The notes under the pieces are model-generated. The model had not been told where the DNA came from, did not search any database, and worked only from the letters and a program-made list of their open reading frames with translations. The position numbers were made by a program, and so were the translations under genes. A stretch of 64,000 bases of DNA from positions 43,339-107,338 of the forward strand of contig NZ_JAHQZR010000007.1 of NCBI RefSeq assembly GCF_019049105.1, given 5' to 3'. Numbering within the stretch: the stretch's first letter is position 1; the number at the start of each line of letters is the position of its first letter. The DNA is from Leucobacter chinensis (lineage in GTDB: Bacteria > Actinomycetota > Actinomycetes > Actinomycetales > Microbacteriaceae). Below are positions 51,567-60,828 of the stretch, one piece after another.

Positions 51567-52547
51567 TTGGAAGCAAACACTCGTGTGGCGATTGTTGGGT
51601 ATGGCAACCTCGGTAAGGGCGTCGAGACCGCGCTCGGGCTCGCGCCCGATCTCGAACTCGTCGGCGTCTTTTCGCGCCGCGACCCTTTGAGCGTTACAAC
51701 GCTCGGGGCTCCCGTGTTTGCGCTCTCTGAGCTCGACGAGCCTCGCGATGACATCGACGTGCTCATTCTGTGCGGCGGGTCAAAGTCAGACCTCCCCGTG
51801 CAAACGCCAGAGCTTGCCTCACGGTTCACGCTCGTCGACAGCTTTGATACGCACGCCAAAATTCCCGAGCACTTTGCCGCGGTTGACCTGGCGGCAAGAG
51901 CGGCCGGTACGACCGCCGTCATCTCGTCTGGGTGGGACCCGGGGCTCTTCTCGCTGCAGCGCATGTTCGGCGAGGCCATCTTGCCCGAGGGGCGCACCTA
52001 CACCTTCTGGGGTCAGGGTCTCAGCCAGGGGCACTCAGACGCGCTGCGTCGTATTGACGGGGTTCGTCTCGCTGTGCAGTACACGATTCCCTCAGAAGAG
52101 GCTATCGAGCAGGTTCGTGCCGGTAGCCGGCCCGAACTTACCGCGCGGCAGCAGCACGTGCGTGACTGCTACGTGGTGCTCGAAGAGGGGGCCGACGAGG
52201 CCGCAATTCGCGAAGCGATCGTGACCATGCCTGACTACTTTGAGCCGTACGACACCACCGTGCACGTGATTACCGAAGAAGATTTTGAGCGCGATCACCA
52301 GGGCATGCCGCACGGCGGCTTTGTGATTCGCAGCGGTGAATCATCGCCCGGCACGCAGCAGACCATGGAGTTTCAGCTGACGCTTGGCTCGAACCCTGAG
52401 TTCACGTCGAGCGTGCTCGTGGCCTATGCGAGGGCCGCGGCGAAACTTGCTCGCTCGGGTGATCACGGCGCCAAAACCGTGTACGACATCGCTCCAGGGC
52501 TCCTGTCGCCGAAGTCACCAGCACAGCTGCGCGCCGAGCTCCTGTAG
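51567..52547 (+). CDS. ddh: meso-Diaminopimelate D-dehydrogenase
   Basis: This 326-residue enzyme starts at a TTG with GAGGGG upstream. The NADP-binding loop GYGNLGKGVE (residues 12-21), SRRDP, the ILCGGSKSD and SGWDPGLFSLQRMF segments, and WGQGLSQGHSDALRRIDGV are hallmarks of Ddh. It makes meso-DAP from tetrahydrodipicolinate in one NADPH- and ammonia-dependent step, a shortcut for lysine and peptidoglycan precursor synthesis known from Corynebacterium glutamicum. It stands alone, without other dap genes. Confidence 0.93.
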   Translation: MEANTRVAIVGYGNLGKGVETALGLAPDLELVGVFSRRDPLSVTTLGAPVFALSELDEPRDDIDVLILCGGSKSDLPVQTPELASRFTLVDSFDTHAKIPEHFAAVDLAARAAGTTAVISSGWDPGLFSLQRMFGEAILPEGRTYTFWGQGLSQGHSDALRRIDGVRLAVQYTIPSEEAIEQVRAGSRPELTARQQHVRDCYVVLEEGADEAAIREAIVTMPDYFEPYDTTVHVITEEDFERDHQGMPHGGFVIRSGESSPGTQQTMEFQLTLGSNPEFTSSVLVAYARAAAKLARSGDHGAKTVYDIAPGLLSPKSPAQLRAELL

Positions 52548-52711
52548 CGAGTCGGGGGTAAAGCCACCGGCGCCGGTCCCGAAACGAGAAACGCACTCAG
52601 TGGTATCTACAATGAGCGCGACTCTCAATTGGCACCCAGGTACAAACAGGGGATAATGAAGAGTAGTACGTCCGACAATGCTCGTCGGAGTGGAATCGAG
52701 GAGATACTGAC

Positions 52712-54433
52712 ATGGCTAATGGAGATTACACAGCGCCGGTAGCTGACTACGCCTTTCTCTTGAAAGAAGTTTTTGGTACCGATATCGTTGCTCGCTCAAC
52801 CGAGGGCGCAATGACCGCTGACGACATGCTCGATGCGATTGAAGCTGGCGGTGAGATGGCGAGCGAGGTCTTCGCTCCACTCGACCGTAACGGCGACGTG
52901 CAGGGTGCGAAGCTCGTCGACGGCAACGTTCAGACCCCTGATGGGTTCAAAGAGGCCTACGCAACCTACGTTGAAGCAGGCTGGGTAAGCGCGGGCTCGC
53001 CAGAATCGGCAGGTGGCGACGGGCTTCCCTCGTCGGTACAGGGCGCGCTCAGCGAGTTCTGGTCGGCCGCGAACTCGGCGTTCTCGCTCGCAGCGGGCCT
53101 CAGCGCGGGTGCGATCAACTCGATCAACACCTACGGTTCGCAGGAGATCAAAGAAACCTACCTGCCCAAACTCGTCTCGGGCGAGTGGACCGGCACGATG
53201 AACCTCACCGAGCCTCAGGCCGGCACCGACCTTGGCGCCATCACGACCATCGCTCGCGACAACGGCGACGGTAGCTACTCGATCTCGGGGCAGAAGATCT
53301 TCATCACCTGGGGTGACCACGACGTTGCAGAGAACATCATTCACCTCGTGCTCGCACGCACCGAGGGTGCGCCAGAGGGCCACCGCGGCCTGTCGCTCTT
53401 CGTCGCGCCGAAGTTCCTGCTGAACGCCGACGGTACTCCCGGTGAGCGCAACAACATCGTGACCGTCTCACTCGAAGACAAGCTCGGCATTCACGGCAGC
53501 CCCACTGCGCAGCTGCAGTACGAGAACGCGACCGGCTACCTCGTCGGCGAGCTGCACCAGGGCCTGCAGGGCATGTTCGTCATGATGAACGACAGCCGCA
53601 TCAACATTGGTATTCAAGGCCTCGGCATTGCCGACCGTGCCTACCAGCGTGCAGCTGAGTACGCCGCGTTCCGCGTGCAGGGGCCGGTCATTGGCCGTGA
53701 CGCGGGTGCAACGATTGGCGAGCATCCTGACGTGCGCCGCCTGCTGCTCTCGATGTCAAGCTCGATCCACGCCATGCGCGCCTTCAGCGTGCTGGTCGGC
53801 GACATGCGCGACCGCGCTGCCGAGGGTGACAACCAGGCCATCATGGAATTCTTCGTGCCGCTCCTGAAGTCATGGGCTACCGAAGAGTCGGTGCGCATCG
53901 CGTCAGACGCGATTCAGGTGCACGGCGGCATGGGCTTTATCGAAGAGACCGGTGCCGCCCAGCACTACCGCGACGCGCGCATCACTCCGATTTACGAGGG
54001 CACGACCGCGATTCAGTCGAACGACCTCGTGGGCCGCAAGATTCTGCGCGATAACGGCAAGACGCTGCAGCAGGTGCTTGGCATGGTGCAGGAACAGGTC
54101 ACCGCGCTCCAGGGCATCGACAACCCGGTTGCACAGCGCACCGCTGAGCGCCTCGGTCGCGCACTCGGAAGCGCGGTTGCTGCCAGCCAGGCACTCGCCG
54201 GCTTCGCACAAAACCCCCGCGATGCGTTTGCCGTCTCAGTTCCACTGCAGCGCCTGCTGAGCCTCGTGATGGGTGGGTGGATGCACGCCCTCATTATTCA
54301 GGCAACGCTCGCTCACGAAACGCTCACCGAGCTTGACGAGCAGCGTCTGCTCGAGGCCGACTTCTTTGGCGCACACCACCTCTCAGAGGTGCACTCGCTT
54401 CGCGAGATCGTCGAAAACGGTGAAATCGTCTAA
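52712..54433 (+). CDS. Acyl-CoA dehydrogenase
   Basis: This 573-residue FAD enzyme has the flavin-binding segment TMNLTEPQAGTDLGAI, the KIFITWGDHD strand and the catalytic base in ARITPIYEGTTAIQSNDLVGRK (the Glu of YEGT). A C-terminal extension of about 130 residues beyond the core is typical of the long FadE/AcdA-like subgroup. GAGGAG precedes the ATG. A perfect hairpin terminator follows. It probably works with the acyl-CoA ligase downstream in fatty-acid oxidation. Confidence 0.93.
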   Translation: MANGDYTAPVADYAFLLKEVFGTDIVARSTEGAMTADDMLDAIEAGGEMASEVFAPLDRNGDVQGAKLVDGNVQTPDGFKEAYATYVEAGWVSAGSPESAGGDGLPSSVQGALSEFWSAANSAFSLAAGLSAGAINSINTYGSQEIKETYLPKLVSGEWTGTMNLTEPQAGTDLGAITTIARDNGDGSYSISGQKIFITWGDHDVAENIIHLVLARTEGAPEGHRGLSLFVAPKFLLNADGTPGERNNIVTVSLEDKLGIHGSPTAQLQYENATGYLVGELHQGLQGMFVMMNDSRINIGIQGLGIADRAYQRAAEYAAFRVQGPVIGRDAGATIGEHPDVRRLLLSMSSSIHAMRAFSVLVGDMRDRAAEGDNQAIMEFFVPLLKSWATEESVRIASDAIQVHGGMGFIEETGAAQHYRDARITPIYEGTTAIQSNDLVGRKILRDNGKTLQQVLGMVQEQVTALQGIDNPVAQRTAERLGRALGSAVAASQALAGFAQNPRDAFAVSVPLQRLLSLVMGGWMHALIIQATLAHETLTELDEQRLLEADFFGAHHLSEVHSLREIVENGEIV

Positions 54434-54460
54434 CGACCGTTCAAGTCGACACAGCGACAG

Positions 54461-54500
54461 CGCGAAGGCCCGGTCTCTTCAGTGAAGCCGGGCCTTCGCG
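54461..54500 (+). terminator. Perfect 13-bp terminator hairpin
   Basis: CGCGAAGGCCCGG (54461-54473) is exactly complementary to CCGGGCCTTCGCG (54488-54500) around a 14-base loop, followed by TTGTCTTG. It separates the acyl-CoA dehydrogenase from the acyl-CoA ligase, so they are probably separate transcripts. Confidence 0.8.
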
Positions 54501-54596
54501 TTGTCTTGCGGCCAGCGGGCGTCGATTTCGAGAAGTCTTGTAGGTTTCGTTCACGAGCAAGCGATTTTTCAGTATAAAAAAGATAACCTTAACGCT

Positions 54597-56318
54597 ATGC
54601 ACATGAATGAGACCCGGTCATGGAACCGGTTTTACGCTCCCGGCACCCCGATTGATATTGAACCCGTGACGGGATCGCTCATCGACCTTCTTGACGAACG
54701 CTGCAGCGAGTGGGCAGATCAAGACGCCGTGAGCTTCTTCGGTCGTACGACCACGTACCGTGAGCTCTCTGACCAGGTGCTTCGTGTTGCTCAGGGGCTC
54801 GCGGACCTCGGGGTGAAGGCGGGCGACCGTGTGGCACTCATCATGCCGAATGCTCCGCAGCACATCGTGGCTTTCTATGCGGTGCTACGCCTCGGTGCGA
54901 CGGTGGTTGAACACAACCCGCTCTACACGAAAGACGAGCTTCGCACGCAGTTCAGCGACCACGGCGCCCAGGTGGTCATCGCCTGGAGCAACGTTGTTGA
55001 GACGGTTCAGTCGTTGCCGGCAAGCCTCGGCATTCACACGATCGTTTCGGTTGATATCACTCGGTCCATGCCGCTCGGCATGCGCGTTGCGCTGAAGCTT
55101 CCGGTGCAAAAGGCTCGTGAGGGCCGGGCGAAGCTCTGGGCTGCGACGACCGGCACGGTTCCGTTCGCAAAGCTCGAGCGGGAGTCGCCGCTGCCAAAGG
55201 ATCACCCGCGGCCGAAGCGTGACGACATTGCCTGCCTGCAGTACACCTCGGGCACGACCGGGGCCCCGAAGGGGGCCATGATTTCGCACGGTAACCTCTG
55301 GGCTGTTGCTCGCATGGGGGCTGCGTGGATGCCCGATTTTGAGCACGGGAAAGGCAGCATCTACGGAGTGCTGCCGATGTTCCACTCGTTTGGCCTCTTG
55401 CTCTCGGTCATTTATGCCGTTGAGACTGGCTCGCGCGCCGTGCTCTTCCCAACCTTTGACGCCACTCTCGTGGCAAAGGCTGCCGAGAAGTTCCCGCCGA
55501 CGTTCATACCCGCGGTGCCGCCGATGTTTGATGCGATCGCGAGGGTTGCGCGTGACGGGCAGCTTGACCTGAGCCAGGTGGTTTACTCAATTTCGGGTGC
55601 GATGACCCTCACCCCGGCGATCGTGAAGCGCTGGGAAGACCTTGCGGGCAGCATGCTGAACGAGGGGTATGGCCTGACTGAGACGAGCCCGATTGCGCTC
55701 GCCAACCCCTTTAGCGATGAGCGTCGCATCGGAGCCATCGGGCTGCCGTTCCCCTCGACCGACATTCGTGTTGTGAACCCTGACGCCCCGCACGAAGAGG
55801 TTGAGCTGGGGCAGGTGGGCGAGCTACTCATCAGCGGCCCGCAGGTTTTCCAGGGGTATTGGAACCGGCCAGAAGATACTCGTGACGCGCTCGTCGATGG
55901 CCGTTGGTTGCGCACGGGCGACCTTGTTGTGCAAGATGACGACGGTTTCGTCACGGTGGTTGACCGGAAGAAGGAGCTCATCATCACGGGCGGGTTTAAT
56001 GTTGCCCCTACCGAGGTTGAGCGGGTTATCGGCACGGTCGAGGGCGTTGCCGAGGTTGCGGTTGTCGGCGTTCCTCGCGGAAGCGGGGCAGAGGTTGTGA
56101 CGGCTGTTGTCGTTACTGAGTCAGGTCATCAGTTTGACGAACACCGTGCCAGGGAAGTTGCGCGTGAACAGCTCTCTGAATACAAACGGCCCACCAGCTA
56201 CTTCGTGTGGGAAGAGCTGCCGAAATCGCTTATCGGTAAGATTCTGCGCCGTCAGGTGCGTGACACGCTCCTCGTCGATCGAAAGGCAGTTCGGGCGTTG
56301 CCGGCGTCAGAAGAATAA
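54597..56318 (+). CDS. Long-chain fatty-acid-CoA ligase
   Basis: From the ATG at 54597 the protein has 573 residues. It is an ANL-superfamily adenylating enzyme with the AMP loop YTSGTTGAPKGAMISH, the A5 motif NEGYGLTETSP, the A7-A8 region RTGDLVVQDDDGFVTVVDRKKELIITGGFNVAP, and the C-terminal catalytic Lys in PKSLIGKILRRQVRD. It activates fatty acids for oxidation or lipid synthesis. No ribosome-binding site is evident; TATAAA lies 22 bases upstream, so the message may be short-leadered. Confidence 0.92.
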   Translation: MHMNETRSWNRFYAPGTPIDIEPVTGSLIDLLDERCSEWADQDAVSFFGRTTTYRELSDQVLRVAQGLADLGVKAGDRVALIMPNAPQHIVAFYAVLRLGATVVEHNPLYTKDELRTQFSDHGAQVVIAWSNVVETVQSLPASLGIHTIVSVDITRSMPLGMRVALKLPVQKAREGRAKLWAATTGTVPFAKLERESPLPKDHPRPKRDDIACLQYTSGTTGAPKGAMISHGNLWAVARMGAAWMPDFEHGKGSIYGVLPMFHSFGLLLSVIYAVETGSRAVLFPTFDATLVAKAAEKFPPTFIPAVPPMFDAIARVARDGQLDLSQVVYSISGAMTLTPAIVKRWEDLAGSMLNEGYGLTETSPIALANPFSDERRIGAIGLPFPSTDIRVVNPDAPHEEVELGQVGELLISGPQVFQGYWNRPEDTRDALVDGRWLRTGDLVVQDDDGFVTVVDRKKELIITGGFNVAPTEVERVIGTVEGVAEVAVVGVPRGSGAEVVTAVVVTESGHQFDEHRAREVAREQLSEYKRPTSYFVWEELPKSLIGKILRRQVRDTLLVDRKAVRALPASEE

Positions 56319-56425
56319 GCGGCACTGTGCGTCAAATGAGTCATAGTTCGTCATGAAACTTGTTGAGTTTGTCGGAGCTTCTTACAGTCGTTGTACATCT
56401 GCTGAGCAACGCTGGAGGATCAACG

Positions 56426-58747
56426 ATGACAACGACAACCACGACGCACCGACTGCCCAACGCTACGATTCAGGGCTTCCCAAGAATCGGTCCCGACCGC
56501 GAGCTGAAGCGTGCGGTCGAACGCTTTTGGAAAGGCGGACTGAGCGAAGCTGAGCTCATCAACGAGGTGCGTGAGCAGCGTGCGGCTACCCGTGCACGAC
56601 TTGTCGGCCTCGGGCTTCAGGCGAGTGGCGGAGCAGTGCCTGAGAGCTTCAGCCTCTACGACCAGGTGCTCGACGCCACGGTTGCTGTGGGCGCCATTCC
56701 GGCTCGCTTTCGTGACGTTGAGGGGTCAGCCCTACATCGGTACTTCGTGCTCGCGAGGGGTGACGCCCAGCATCAGCCGCTTGAAATGACCAAGTGGTTT
56801 GACACGAACTATCACTTCTCGGTTCCTGAGATCGACGAACAAACCGTGTTCGAAGCGAACGCCGACTGGTACGTCGGTGGTGTGCGTGAGGCGCAGCAGC
56901 AGGGCATCGATGCACGCCCGGTACTCGTGGGCCCTGTGACCTACCTGCTGCTCGCAAAGGCGAGTGAGCAGGCTGCGCCGGGCTTCAAACCCGTCACCCG
57001 CCTCGCCGACCTGGTCGGGGTATACGCGACGCTGTTGCGCGATCTGAAAGCGGCCGGTGCGACCTGGGTTCAGCTCGATGAGCCTGCACTCGTATCAGAC
57101 TCACTCGGGCTTGGCCGAAGCGAGATCGTTGCACTTGTTGAAGCGGCATACCGTGAACTCGCGGCCGAGGAACGTCCAGCGATTGTGCTGAGCGCGCCTT
57201 ACGGAGACGTGGGCGAGTATCTGACTCGTCTTGCAGAGCTGCCCGTCGAGGCACTACACGCCGACCTTGTTCGAGGCACAGCTCCAGAGCCCGCAGTGCT
57301 CGCCACGGCACTCGGCGAAACGCAGTTTGTTGCCGGTGTGATTGATGGGCGCAACATCTGGCGCACGAATCTGCGTGAACGTTTTGCCGAGCTTGAGGCA
57401 CTGCGCGAGGCTGGTATTGCCACGGCCGTCTCAACCTCGAACAACCTGCAGCATCTACCCTACGACGTGCGCCGCGAGACGAAGCTCAGCGACCAGCTGA
57501 GGTCGTGGCTCGCCTTCGCCGACCAGAAAGTCGAGCAGGTCGTTACCCTCGCCCGTGGTCTCACCGAGGGCGCCGAAGCGATTGAGGCCGAGCTCGCCGA
57601 GGTCGAAGCGGTGCTTCGAGACCGTGATCAGGCGCCGGGCGTGCACTTGGCTGAGACACGCGACCGGGTTGCCTCGGTGACTGCTGAGAGCCGTCAGCGT
57701 GCGAGCGAAGAAGAACGGCGTGAAGCGCAGCAAGCCTTGTCGATTCCACGACTTGCAACCACGACGATCGGCTCGTTCCCGCAAACATCAGAGATTCGGG
57801 TCGCTCGCGCTGCTTTCAACCGTGGCGAGATCGATGAGAACGCTTACAACGCATTCTTGCGTGAAGAAATCGAGCGGGTTATTCGGCTGCAAGAAGAAAT
57901 CGGGCTCGATGTGCTCGTGCACGGCGAGGCCGAGCGCAACGACATGGTCCAGTACTTTGCCGAACACCTTGAAGGTTTCGCTGTGACCGAGCACGGCTGG
58001 GTGCAGTCGTACGGTTCACGCGCGACCAGGCCCTCGATTCTGTGGGGCGATGTGGTACGTTCGGCGCCGATTACCGTTGGCTGGTCATCGTATGCGCAGT
58101 CACTCACCGATAAACCAGTCAAGGGCATGCTTACGGGCCCCGTCACGATTCTGGCATGGTCGTTTGTGCGCGATGACCAGCCGCTCGGGCAAACCGCCGA
58201 GCAGGTCGCGCTCGCGCTCAGGGACGAGATTCGTGACCTGGGCGAGGCCGGAATCGGCATCGTGCAGGTCGACGAACCAGCGCTTCGTGAGTTGCTGCCG
58301 CTTGAGGCACCGCGACACGAGGCCTACCTGCAGTGGTCGGTTGGCTCCTTCCGCCTGGCGACCGGCGGGGCACCCGCGGGCGTGCAGATCCACACCCATC
58401 TCTGTTACTCAGAGTTCAACGAGATCGTGGGAGCGATCGACGGCCTCGACGCTGATGTTACGAGCATCGAGGCTGCGCGGAGCCGCATGGACGTCGTGCA
58501 GCCCATTGGCGACCACGGCTACTCTCGCGGCATCGGCCCCGGGGTGTACGACATTCACTCACCACGCGTGCCAGGCGTCGACGAAATTCGCGACCTCATC
58601 GAGATCGCTCGTGAGCGGATCGACGCCGAGCTGCTCTGGGTCAACCCCGACTGCGGTCTCAAGACGCGAGGGTACGACGAGACCGTTGAGAGCCTCAAGA
58701 ACCTCGTGGCTGCAACCAAGGCCGTGCGTGACAGGGAGCAGGTGTGA
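56426..58747 (+). CDS. metE: Cobalamin-independent methionine synthase
   Basis: This 773-residue, full-length MetE has an N-terminal inactive half (QGFPRIGPDRELKRAVERFWKG) and a C-terminal catalytic half with TIGSFPQT, VHGEAERNDMVQYFAEHL and the zinc ligands in IHTHLCYSEF and NPDCGLKTR. It transfers a methyl group from 5-methyltetrahydropteroyl-polyglutamate to homocysteine. GGAGG precedes the ATG at 56426; an upstream in-frame ATG is unlikely. Its stop overlaps the GTG of the core-MetE-like gene by four bases. No SAM riboswitch was recognised upstream. Confidence 0.97.
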   Translation: MTTTTTTHRLPNATIQGFPRIGPDRELKRAVERFWKGGLSEAELINEVREQRAATRARLVGLGLQASGGAVPESFSLYDQVLDATVAVGAIPARFRDVEGSALHRYFVLARGDAQHQPLEMTKWFDTNYHFSVPEIDEQTVFEANADWYVGGVREAQQQGIDARPVLVGPVTYLLLAKASEQAAPGFKPVTRLADLVGVYATLLRDLKAAGATWVQLDEPALVSDSLGLGRSEIVALVEAAYRELAAEERPAIVLSAPYGDVGEYLTRLAELPVEALHADLVRGTAPEPAVLATALGETQFVAGVIDGRNIWRTNLRERFAELEALREAGIATAVSTSNNLQHLPYDVRRETKLSDQLRSWLAFADQKVEQVVTLARGLTEGAEAIEAELAEVEAVLRDRDQAPGVHLAETRDRVASVTAESRQRASEEERREAQQALSIPRLATTTIGSFPQTSEIRVARAAFNRGEIDENAYNAFLREEIERVIRLQEEIGLDVLVHGEAERNDMVQYFAEHLEGFAVTEHGWVQSYGSRATRPSILWGDVVRSAPITVGWSSYAQSLTDKPVKGMLTGPVTILAWSFVRDDQPLGQTAEQVALALRDEIRDLGEAGIGIVQVDEPALRELLPLEAPRHEAYLQWSVGSFRLATGGAPAGVQIHTHLCYSEFNEIVGAIDGLDADVTSIEAARSRMDVVQPIGDHGYSRGIGPGVYDIHSPRVPGVDEIRDLIEIARERIDAELLWVNPDCGLKTRGYDETVESLKNLVAATKAVRDREQV

Positions 58748-59901
58748 CAACGGGCGTGAGCCAGCCGCTGCACACCGAACCGGTTGGCTCACTGCCGCGG
58801 CCCGCGGCGCTGCAGCGGGCGGTGCTTGAGGCCGAACTAGGGCTCGTGAGCGCCGAAGCTCTCGCCGAGGCGCAGGATGCCGCGGTTGCCGAGACGCTTC
58901 AGCGCATGGCCGAGACCGGGTCACCGATTCTCAGCGACGGTGAGCAGCGCCGGGCGAGCTTTGCGACCTATTTTCTCGACCAGGGTGATGCCTCTGAGGG
59001 GCCCGTGTTCGCGGTGTTCGCCGACGGGCATCACCGCGTGGTGCCGAGGTTGCTGCGGGCGCCGCTGCGCTACCGCGTGTGGGCCGCTGACGATGTGAAG
59101 AAGGCGAGGGCCCTGACCGACGCGCCTCTCAAGCAGGCGGTCATCTCGCCCTCGATGCTCTCGCTCATGGTGCCGGAGTCTGGGCTCGCAGGCTATACCC
59201 GTGCAGAGTTTCTCGACGATGTCGTAGCGCAGTGCGCCGAAGACATACGGCGCTCCTTTGCCGCAGGCGCGAGCCGGGTGAGCATCGATTTCACCGAGGG
59301 GCGTCTCGCCCTGCGCACCGACCTCAGGGCGCCGTGGGCTGGGCCGAGCGCGCTCGCTGGGTTCATCGACCTGGTGAATCGCGTGCTCGACGAGCTGACC
59401 CCTGAACAGCGCGCGGCAACCGGGGTACACACCTGCCCAGGCAACGACCGAGATAGCGCGCACTCCGCCGACGTCGACTACGCGAAGCTCATTCCCGAGC
59501 TGCTGCAAATCGAGGCGGGCTACTTTCTTGTTCAAGCCGCGAGCGAAGAAGATCCACAGCGAGTCGCCGCGCTCATCGGCTCGCAGCTCAGTGCGCGAGG
59601 CGAGACCGGGCACCTGCCGCACATTCTGCTCGGGGTGACCGACCCCACAAACCCGAAGCTTGAGACCCCCGAAGAGGTGCGTGACCAACTCGTCAAAGCC
59701 TCACGCTTTATCCCGGCGAACTTGCTCGGATCAACCGACGACTGCGGGTTCTCGCCGTACCTCATTGACGACAAGCCACGTCACGGCTCACCAGACTTCG
59801 CCCGTGACGTGGCCTTCTCGAAAATTGCCGCCAGGGTGCGGGGCACGGCACTCGCCGCAGAGGTGCTTGGGCTCACGAGCGAGACGGTGGGTGCGTCATG
59901 A
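58744..59901 (+). CDS. Core-MetE-like protein (COG0620)
   Basis: This 385-residue protein matches only the catalytic barrel of MetE (TEPVGSLPRP near the start, SDGEQRRASF, VSIDFTEGRLA, GVHTCPGNDRD, STDDCGFSPY). The His, Cys and late Cys expected to bind zinc are present, so it may be active. Core-MetE proteins are known as methionine synthases with unusual methyl donors or partners in some bacteria and archaea. It overlaps both metE and metF by four bases, suggesting coordinate expression with them. Confidence 0.88.
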   Translation: MTTGVSQPLHTEPVGSLPRPAALQRAVLEAELGLVSAEALAEAQDAAVAETLQRMAETGSPILSDGEQRRASFATYFLDQGDASEGPVFAVFADGHHRVVPRLLRAPLRYRVWAADDVKKARALTDAPLKQAVISPSMLSLMVPESGLAGYTRAEFLDDVVAQCAEDIRRSFAAGASRVSIDFTEGRLALRTDLRAPWAGPSALAGFIDLVNRVLDELTPEQRAATGVHTCPGNDRDSAHSADVDYAKLIPELLQIEAGYFLVQAASEEDPQRVAALIGSQLSARGETGHLPHILLGVTDPTNPKLETPEEVRDQLVKASRFIPANLLGSTDDCGFSPYLIDDKPRHGSPDFARDVAFSKIAARVRGTALAAEVLGLTSETVGAS

Positions 59902-60815
59902 ACGATGTCTTGCTCACCGGCACTCGGCCCACGAAACCTAGATTCTCGTTCGAGGTGTTTCCCGCGAGAAGTGGGGCGGCAGCCCTTGCCCTCGGCAACG
60001 CGGTGCAGCACCTCGCCGCCGAGGCCCCCGGCTTTATCGCTGTCACCTACGGGGCCAATGGCTCGCACCGTGATGCCTCGCTCGATCTGCTCAAGCACAT
60101 TCGCGACCACACCTCGGCTCTGCCACTCGCGCACCTCACGACGGTCAATACGTCGCGCGACGAGCTGAAGGCGACGATCCACCGCATTCTCGATCTCGGT
60201 GTGCACGATTTCTTGGCGCTCGTCGGCGACCCGCCAAAGGGGCTTGGGCTCGATGACCCCGTGTTTCGCGATGCCCTCAGCGCGGCAGAGCTCGTCGAAC
60301 TCATCGCTGAGGCGCGCGCCGAACGGCCACCGCTTACGAGCGTCGGGCGAACCGCGGTTGCGGCCTACCCGAACGGGCACCCGCTCTCGCGAAGTCGTGC
60401 GGCTGATCTTGACTGGTTAGCGGCGAAGCAGCAGGCGGGCGCGCAGTTTGCCATCACCCAGCTGTTCTTTCACGCCGATGAGTTCTTGGAATTCGTCGCC
60501 GATGCGAGGCGCGCGGGTGTCACGATGCCGATCATTCCGGGGCTCATGCCGGTCGCCACAAGTGCGCAACTGCGCAAGGTCTCGGCCCTCGCGGGTCAGC
60601 CAGCCCCGAAAGAACTCGAACGGGCTATCGAACGGGTTGGCGGGTACGCCCCAGACCTCGGGGTCGCACACACCATCGAACTCTCGCAGGCAATTCTGGC
60701 CGAGAACATCGACTCGCTACACCTTTACACCTTCAACCGACACGAACAGGTCCTGGCCGTCTTGCGTGAGCTCGGGTTGCTCACTGCGAAGACGTCGCCG
60801 GGCCATGCACAGTAA
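59898..60815 (+). CDS. metF: Methylenetetrahydrofolate reductase
   Basis: This 305-residue TIM barrel begins RFSFEVFPARSGAAAL (the catalytic-site Glu region), continues with ITYGANGSHRDASLDLL and LALVGDPPKG, and has the FAD-binding AQFAITQLFFHADEF segment. It supplies 5-methyl-tetrahydrofolate for the methionine synthases encoded upstream. The ATG overlaps the core-MetE stop. ALVGDPP is a good family diagnostic. Confidence 0.94.
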   Translation: MNDVLLTGTRPTKPRFSFEVFPARSGAAALALGNAVQHLAAEAPGFIAVTYGANGSHRDASLDLLKHIRDHTSALPLAHLTTVNTSRDELKATIHRILDLGVHDFLALVGDPPKGLGLDDPVFRDALSAAELVELIAEARAERPPLTSVGRTAVAAYPNGHPLSRSRAADLDWLAAKQQAGAQFAITQLFFHADEFLEFVADARRAGVTMPIIPGLMPVATSAQLRKVSALAGQPAPKELERAIERVGGYAPDLGVAHTIELSQAILAENIDSLHLYTFNRHEQVLAVLRELGLLTAKTSPGHAQ

Positions 60816-60828
60816 CGGAGCACGCACT

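Noticed and set aside
56319..56425. SAM riboswitch or leader peptide before metE
   Set aside because: The gap is too short for a SAM riboswitch and no core was seen. A frame from 56353 overlaps metE deeply and has no other support.
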